Shown here one piece after another: positions 13,001 to 22,000 of a stretch of DNA of 64,000 bases. The stretch's first letter is position 1. Each line of letters opens with the position of its first letter. The notes below the pieces were generated by a model. It saw nothing but the letters and a program-made list of their open reading frames with translations, did no database searches and was not told the origin of the DNA. Both the position numbers and the translations under genes were made by a program. This stretch comes from Patiria pectinifera (Eukaryota; Echinodermata; Asteroidea; Valvatida; Asterinidae), in contig CM057150.1 in assembly GCA_029964075.1 (NCBI GenBank), forward strand, positions 5,495,717 to 5,559,716, read 5' to 3'.

Positions 13001-16000
13001 CACTGAGTCCTCTGGCAGTCTGTCCACCAATCAGGAAGGGCCTACTGTGGCAGTTGATGCTGTGAAAGATGAAGACATTGGCAATGTGGAAAGGTGAAAC
13101 ATGAATAAAGCAAATTGTAGAATCAGCCATTTTTTTTCTCTTTTTTTTATAGCTGAAAAAAAATAATCATAATTGCATTCCTTTAACCAAGTAGGGCAAA
13201 ACAAAAATGATGTGTTGCACAACTCCACTTGTGACTTTATTCTATATTTTTTTGGGTGAATTCTACAGCATGGGAAAAACTAAAAAGTGAAAAATTTTCC
13301 TACAGACTGTGTTCCAGCAACATTTATTTTATGTAATATCAGGAAAGGTCTCGACTATTAACCCTCCTATACAAACATACATTTGTGCCAAGTAGTCCTT
13401 TCAGTCAAAATCAATCAAGTGACTGTTTTGAGCAATTAAGAATTTTCAGCCTATACATAAACCCAGATTGACTGGCTGGGACTGTTTAAGTACATGTACG
13501 GTCGAGTCTTGTTATAACAAACTCATTCGGACCAAGCCAAATTGTTTGTTTTATAAGAATTTTGGAATTAAGAGGAACATCAGTCCCATTCATCGTACAC
13601 ATAAATGCCCAGTCGGGGCCGAGGCTTTATGGTTGTTATAACCAGAATTTTGGATTAACAGAGTTTGTACTAGCGAGAGTCGACTATAACTTGATACAGC
13701 TATGCTTTGACTCCGGGTGAGCGATCAAACAGCTGTGACCACAACTTACCTGCTTTATCTATTGAACCAGTTTGATTAGACACAGTGCTTGCTTGACATA
13801 TGATCCGACTGCTGGTGACTAGCCATGTTTGAAGTTATAAATTAATAAAATGACCCATTTTAAGTTCCAATACTCTCTTTGGTTCTCCACAGTTCCTCCA
13901 AGTCCATGCTCTACCCAAACTTTTTCAGTTTCCTGCGGGACACGCTGAGGGAGTCCCCCGACGGTCACATGACCCTGGCCGAGCTGCAGATGCACACCGA
14001 GACCTGGCAGACGGCGCCCGTGAGCGCCCTCAATGTTTGGTTCATGCTCGTGTCGTCGTGGTCCACGGCCCTGGGCAGCATGCTCAAGTTTCTGATTGGT
14101 GAATTGCCGAGTATGCCCATTAAGGCTCCGATGGTGGAATACAACGACGTCGTGCACATGTGGGGCTGGATCGGTAAATATTGGATTTGATTTTTAACCC
14201 TAGTAGGCTATCATCTTCGGTCCAAAAATTGGGCCACCGGTATCAAATGATCGAAAAGAGCAATGTTCATAGTGATTTTTGGCAAGGTATACGCATCTAG
14301 AATTGGAAAATGTGTGACAGGTTTGCAGTCTGAGCAGTGGCAGTTTTTTTGGGTGTTATCACTTTTAATTTGTTTGTGTTCAAAATGGCCGCCAATATGC
14401 TTGAACCAGATTAACCATATGTGGTAACAGGCATGTTTTGGCTGCCATTTTTGTTTTAAAAACAGTGATAGCACCCAAAAAGCTGCCACCGCTGAAATCT
14501 ATCACATTTTTTCCAACTACCTATACAGGGGTGCATACCTTGCCAAAAATCACAATGAGCATTATTCCCCTCATTTGATACCGACCAAACCCCCAGGCTG
14601 ATGGCCAATAGAAGGAGTTGGGATAAAAAAGTGTTTTGTCAAAGAGGGTAAAACAGCATCCATTTGAGGGGCATTACAGCCAGAAATCCCTGAAAATATC
14701 TTGTTTTGGATAGTTTACGTACTATTTTAAAGGTCTCATTGAAAGGAAACAATCCTAATGTCTTACCGTTCCCGAGAAAAAAACCTGTTGTTTACATCGG
14801 ACGTGGCAGACATGTTGTGGCATAACCATACATGTTTCAAGTCGTGTCTATTCATTGAACTGTTCGTGTTGAGCTTGTCTTACATACGCAGTGTGGACTT
14901 CCAAACAAAACACGCCCACATAATGTAGGTAGCAGCGACGAAGTGTGGACTTGCCCACGTCCACACTTTGTCTCCCCATTTCTGGAAAACAGGTTTAGAG
15001 GCATTTTTGGGTTAGGTTTATCTGGAGCAGAATAAAGAGAAACACTAAAGGGAATCATAGAAAAAAAATTGGGTTGAAAGAGTTTTCACAGTTTGAGAAA
15101 AATGAGTTTTTCCACTGGTGTTCCTTAACTACACGAAAAGAAAGGAACGTCCACACTACGTATGTGAAACAAACGTGTGTGTGTATTGGTGCTGTGTGTA
15201 TTATTTGACACACACACACACACACCCCGTCCGTAGTTGTGGGGACATACGCTTGTCTGTACGAGGTATTTGTGGGGACCGAAAACGCTGTGGGGACAGC
15301 AGAAAGTCCCCATAACTCGGTCCTAATTTGCCTAACAATAAAAATAACTTCCCCGTAACGCAGTATAGGCCTACCCACAAATGTGATGCGATCAAGCTAC
15401 ATGTGTCATTTGTCAACCCTGGTCAAATTTTTTTTTATTACAGATTTGAAAAGAGCACAGTCTCAGCATTACTGCTGTGAAAACCGCATGCTGGTACCAT
15501 CTTTAGTTCAAAATTTATGGAAGTGCGAACACCAAGTCATGTGATGAAGTGGCCCTATTTTGGCCGGTATCTCCAAATAAAAATTCCCGACAAACGACTC
15601 ATTTAGCTTGATCGCATCACAAATGTTTTTTCTTACACATCCACAGAGTGCGAACCACCGTGGGACTGGATTCACAACTAGCACTCACAGCTAGACTTTT
15701 CGGAGACAAAATTGTGACCCCCGAATTTTTTCTTTGCATTTTTCTCGCAAGAATAACACAAAAACACCCAGTTTTTAAAGGATGGTTGTGTGGACGTTTA
15801 TATTCTACTTTTCAATGCACTTTTCGTGTCATTTCATTTAAAACACTTTAGGTAGCCCAATTGGGGCATTAAACAATCAGCGAACTTCAACAATCAGTGA
15901 ACTCTTTTCTTATCATTACATTACCAAGGGGAGGGAAGAGACTCGGATGAACAGCTGACTATCCTGTTCAAGCAATGGCTGACTGCTGTCCTGGAAGACA

Positions 16001-19000
16001 AACCTACTCCCCCTGAAATAGAACGTCAGGCCAGCCCAACGGTGCCGAGCCCCATTAAAGTGTGAGTATCTCAAACAAATTATGCATGTTGAGGCTGAAT
16101 TCTCGTAATGAGTGAGGCCTTAACCCTTTCCTTACCATGGGCGACTTTTGTCGACAAGAAGAACCCGCCTGCTGGTTCCCATGGGCGACTTTAGTCGACC
16201 TGGAAACCACACACAGAACACCCTCAACACAGATATATTCACTACTTTTCAGAAAGGCGGCATGTTGATATGTTTGGCCGCCCATACATCAACTATATAC
16301 CCGCTGAAAGAGTGTTTTCGGATCTTTCTATTGGTGTGGTTTTTTCATAGTGTTAACCATACAAAAAAAAATGAGAAAAGTGCTTCAGAAGTATCCACGC
16401 ACAATTTGAGGTATGGAGTGCCATTTGGTCATGTGGTGAAATGGCTTGCAGTTTGATAATTGGGACCAGATGAACAAAAAAGCATAACTTTCTTATATTT
16501 GCACGTATGGACTTCATTTTTACATCACATAAAAGAGTAAGGTTCAAGGAATAAACTTTACACACAACATTTATGATTTTAATCACTCCTTGGCAATGAA
16601 AATCTGGGTTGAAAAAAGTTAGTTTTTGACTCGTGCCCATTTTGTTCACGCTCTAGTGATTTCCGCATGACTGAGCAAACAATTTGGTCCTGGGGAGAGC
16701 CTAGTCAATAAACAATGTGGTCATGAAAGGGTTAAGTCTTTTCATCTTGAAGGTTTCAGCACGAAATACAAAATATAGGTTTGTATATAGTTTTGATTTT
16801 TTTCTTTTTAACCAGGCGCACTGACTTTGTTGTCCGACCCAGCACGATTGAGGAGAAGGCTTTATTCAGGGCACAGGTAATGCAATTGTTTTGTGTGCAG
16901 TTCCTATTAATTACATCAAAACGTTAAAGAGGTTGTGGAATGCTTGAAGACATTTCCATCATTTTTCGAGTATATGTAGGTAGCCTAAGGTGTGATGAAA
17001 TAAAAACGACTATTGTGTCTGTCTGTACAAAAAGGTACTTTTGAGAGCCGTTTTTCAGGTCCTGTTTTGACCCGAACGTGCAATTTGTGTAAAAGTCGTC
17101 ATTCGGGGCAGCAAACAAAAATAGTAAATCGTGACGTAATAAACAGGACTCCCAATGCAGCGTAGTATGAACGATTTCTGTTTATTACGTCATGATTTAC
17201 TGTGTTTTGTTTGCTGCCCCGAACGACGACTTTTACACAAATTGCACGTTCTGGTTGAAACAGGACCTGAAAAACAGCTCTCAAAAGTACCTTTTGTACT
17301 CATTTCATGACGGACACAATAGTCGTTTTTATTTCAGCACACCTTAGGCTACATATACCCGAAAAATGACGGAAATGTCTTCGAGCATTCCACAGCCTCT
17401 TTAAAGTCCCTGTTGCTGTAGTATTCAAGACGTTAGGATTCACCTAAGTTATAGTCCCATCAGAGAAACTTCCCCTTGAGGCTAACGGCCCATCTCATCA
17501 ATTCATATCCAGAACAGTTCCAGACAAGTGGCGAACATTGTATTTTTTGCAGGATTCTGAAGAACTTTCCTGTAATCTCCCTGCAAAGAAGTTATTTATA
17601 TCAGTATTAATGAATCAAGCAGTAGCTGATGAAAATTTTCCCGGAACATGTCCATAACAAATGCAGAGCTGCTTCTGGTTCTACCTTCAACTTGTTTGAA
17701 ACTTGTCCCGGATCTGAATTGAGAAATTGCATCTTGGTCAGCGCTATCTGAATGCCCTAGTTGCATGAACAGTCCTGCGACCTCCTGCACAAGAAAGCAG
17801 GCGGTCGTGGGTTCGAGTCCCACCCGAGTGATTTTTTTTCCAACTTTCACTCGGGAGGTAATACATTGAGTAAACAGTGTTTATACGTCGGTGAAGGGCA
17901 AAACCTAATTTGATTTACATCACCCCGATGCAAAACATTTCATATTATGAACAGTCCTGCTTTATAGTCAAGCAGTGGCTCGTGAAGTTTCCCAGCAAGA
18001 TTCCCCTGTTAGGCCCAAAAAAAAAGTCTCCGGTTTCTGGTATGGAGCTTGCCCAAAAAGTGGTGCGGCGACGCGGCTTTTTTTTGTTTTTACCTGATTT
18101 TTTTTGCTTCAAATGTCGGCTGATGACTACAAATGGTGCCCGACTAAACTTAGTGCAAATATATGGGAGTCCAGAGAGGCCACATGAAGCTTATTCTCGA
18201 CCATAACCCAATCTAAAAACACGTTAAAATTCCAGTCAAACCAGTGAGTTTGGCAGTTTTGAGACATCATCTTTCATTGAAAAAAAACGTTTTTCATTTT
18301 GACGCGCGCGTATACCAGAAACCGGAGACTTTTTTGTTTTGGCCTTATGCAGAGTTTATATTTGGAAAAATTGGGGACATTTTCTCAGATGCATTTCTGT
18401 GCAAAGACCTTACAAGCTTGTAAATGTTCAGTGGCAAGTATGTCATGTGCATTACGCGCCATACACAGTGGACCAGTGCGTGCGGTTCGCATCCCTCATA
18501 CACTGGCTTTCATAAGTAGGTGGGCAAGTCCAAGAATTCGTGTACGCTATGTCCCAAACGTACGTAACCAAAGTTTAACCCTCTTATATTCATGGATTTC
18601 AGTGTTTTCTATTCTACTATTGGGCATCTGCAAGGAGGATACCCACAAGAAAGTCTTTGCAAGGATAAAATAATCAAAGAAAACGTGCTGTTTTTATGGG
18701 ACAAAAATGGGACCTTTTCTTGAACTTAACACCGAGGTGTACATTATTACAGCATGCTCTTGTTCTGGCATGGCATCCGTATACATACACAGCATGCACA
18801 AGTTAAAAAAACTAACCAATATTTATGTGTCATTTGACTTGCATTGCTAATTACCAGGAGCACGAACGTTATGAGCAGCCCCACAAGGCTTACACATACC
18901 GCATGCACGGTTACAAGTCGGTGGTCGGGCCAGTCAAGGGAGTCTACGGCAAGGAAACGTCGCTGAATAAAGCCCGAGAACACTCGCTGCTGGTGTCTGA

Positions 19001-22000
19001 CAGACCGCCATATGTCACCATTCTGTCCCTGGGTAAGCCTGTACAAGTAACTGTAAGTTTATATATTTCTGGTAATGAAATCATGGACTATTTTTGAGTC
19101 AAGGTACTTGTGATGGATCACAAGTCATCAAATGTCAGTCACATGTCAGTCACATGTCAGTCACATGTCATTCACATGTCATAAGTCACATGTCAGTCTC
19201 ATGTCAGGCACATGTCAGTCACATGTCAGTCACATGTCAGTCACATGTCAGTCACATGTCTTCCACTCACAAGCTATTCGTGTGAGCAGACATGCCAATT
19301 GACTTGTGTTTCTGGACTTTTGATATGCTTGATATGCCACGTTTGCACATAGAACAATGGAGAATAATGCGGGCACGCCATGATCGCAGACAGCTGGCGT
19401 CCTGCAAGAAATTGGACCACTGAAAGACTGCAGTCGCGTGCGCCCAGTCTCGTGCACGCACGACGCACAAGTGCCATATCACACCTCTAACCAAAAATTT
19501 GGGGAAGTCATTTATCCTTTTGTAGAGGATCCGTGCATTCATCAAAGGGTGTCCATGGCACTATAGCTCCCAGCTTGAAAAACTTGTGGCAAGATAGTCT
19601 GTCCACATTCTTTACTGATTTCTCTCGTAGAAATCAGTTGAGAAAAGTTTAATAGGAGAGGCCGGAGAAAAACTTGAGATAATTACTCTGGAGATACACA
19701 CAAAATCAGGCAATGAACGAATACTTGTCTATCTGGACTGGACTGGACTGGAACCTTGGATCTCTAGTTTCTCCTCCCAAAACCTAGATTAAACAATTTT
19801 TGTTGCCTATATTATTTGGTTGGATGTGCAGATTGTAATGTTTTGGGGGTGGTCCCTAGCAACCGCCGTGTGCACCAAAAGGTTGATACCTGCATTTTGT
19901 GGAGGAAAGGTCATATTCTACAAGGCATTTACTTTAGTGTTTTTAATTTGTGTGTGTGTATTTCAGTTCGTGATGCAGTTGCTAGGTTACCAAACGGCGA
20001 GGGCACCCGGGCCGAGGTCTGTGAGCTCCTGAAGGACTCCAAGTTCCTGGCCGACGCCACCGACAATCAGATTAACACAGTGGTGAGCGGGGCACTAGAC
20101 CGTCTACACTACGAGAAAGACCCGTGTGTTAAGTATGATGGTAACCGCAAGCTGTGGATATACCTGCATAGGAACCGATCCGAGGAGGAATTTGGTGAGA
20201 GATTTTTATTACGTCCCTTACTTTTGAGACCTGTCTCTAGAATAACCTCTTCGTCAACCATTTGCACAATAGGTCTCTCTCAAAGACAGCAGAACTGCAA
20301 CTGCGTATTTTACACAATCAAGCACGCATTGCGCAGTGTTGAAAATGTTCCCAACACGCGCGCTTGTTACTTGGTACTTGGTACTTGGTTGGTGGTCCTC
20401 CGAAATATTCCATCTGGGGAATTTAAACAGGAGGTGTGGCAAGGTGCTGCGGCCACTGCCAGAAACACCGGGGCGAACCCTTTCTCTTAGCGACAAGCGT
20501 TACTGGGTTCTTTAACGTGCATTACACAACACATGGGACCTACGGCTTTACGTCCCATCCGAAGGACGAAGCAATAGTGGTAAAGTGCCTTGCTCAAGAG
20601 CACAAGCACCATGTTCCCACGGCCAGGATTTGAACCCGTGTACCATGGTACATGAGTAGAACACCGTAACCATTGGACCACAGCACCATTTTGTGTTCAA
20701 AATATGACACAGCCGATGTGTGCTTAGTATGCAAGTCAAATTACATACAGGTCAGGTGTCACACAGACACCAAAATGTCACACTTTTGGACCCCAGATTT
20801 ATAGAATGACCCAGTTTTGTGTTTTTAATTAATCATCCTCAAAATTATGAAAAATACCATTTGAACAATTGGGCTCCTTTTGGTAGATTTTGTAGGAGAG
20901 GGGCTCCAAGCAAAAATCAAACAGAGTTAACCCTTACCGCCCTGAATCCTTCAAAATCCTCTTTGCCAAAGTGGAGGAATTTGGAGGACATGGCAAAAGT
21001 GCTTTACTAATTTTGTAGGATGCACTTTGTCAAGGTCTTAGGCCAGACCTAAGGTTGTTTTTGCTCAGCCATGCATAAATATGGGCCTGGATTATGCTTG
21101 AAATCCTCCGTACTGCTCCAGGATGTCGCTGACCAAGCCTCAACATATTGGCAGTCACTGCCGAAGCGTTTTTCAGGATTCAGGCAGTGGTCACCCCTCC
21201 ACAGACCTTATTCAAGAAATAATGGAGGAATTTTCAGGATTAAGGCTACATCCTAGGAAAAAGGTCTCTTTAAAGAGAGGATTAGGTGTAATTTGATAGA
21301 GGTGCTAATTATAAGCAGAAAATAATGCTTAGCAAATTTTCTTTGCTGAGCGGAATTCAGCTAGGTACCAGTTACAAACAATAAATATCACATGATACAT
21401 GTATTTTAGCTGGTAACCTGTTGTCAAATCTTTTTGGTGCTCAGTTAGCCCATAAGTTATTGTACCGCCCCAAACCGCCCTTCCTACATGTACATGTATT
21501 ATTCACTGTATCGTCTGAAACCGCCCAAACAATCAATATGTGTATGTCTCAGGGAATAAATACAATGTAATGTAATGTAGAACAGTTGCTACAGGTTGAT
21601 TTACGTACCAAGCATCTCTGTAAATTTGGCTCCCGTTGTTTTCATTTTTGCGAACAGAGCGACTTCATTTGGAGCAGGCTGTGACCATCAAGGCCAAGCG
21701 CACCATACAGAAGCAGCCTAAACCGATGCACAGAGCAGTGAGTATGCTTTGCTTCAAAGGCAAAACTTTGTTGGATATTAAGTTTTATAACACCTCACCC
21801 ACAGATTCTTTGTCTTGGTTGGCCAAGAGTGAGTCACATGATACTTTCTATTTTTGCTATCTTTCTGTGCACGGCCAAAAGTACTTTACCCGTAGCAACC
21901 AAAGTACTATATCATTAGCAACCAAAGTACTATTTCCACAGTGTGGTATTTGTGTGCAAATGCATGCTGGTGTGCGCGTTGCGTGTTCCACGCAAAGCAT

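Noticed and set aside
19094..19285. Regular short repeats resembling a CRISPR array or a coding repeat
   Set aside because: It is a direct 11-bp minisatellite without spacers, in a eukaryotic intron.
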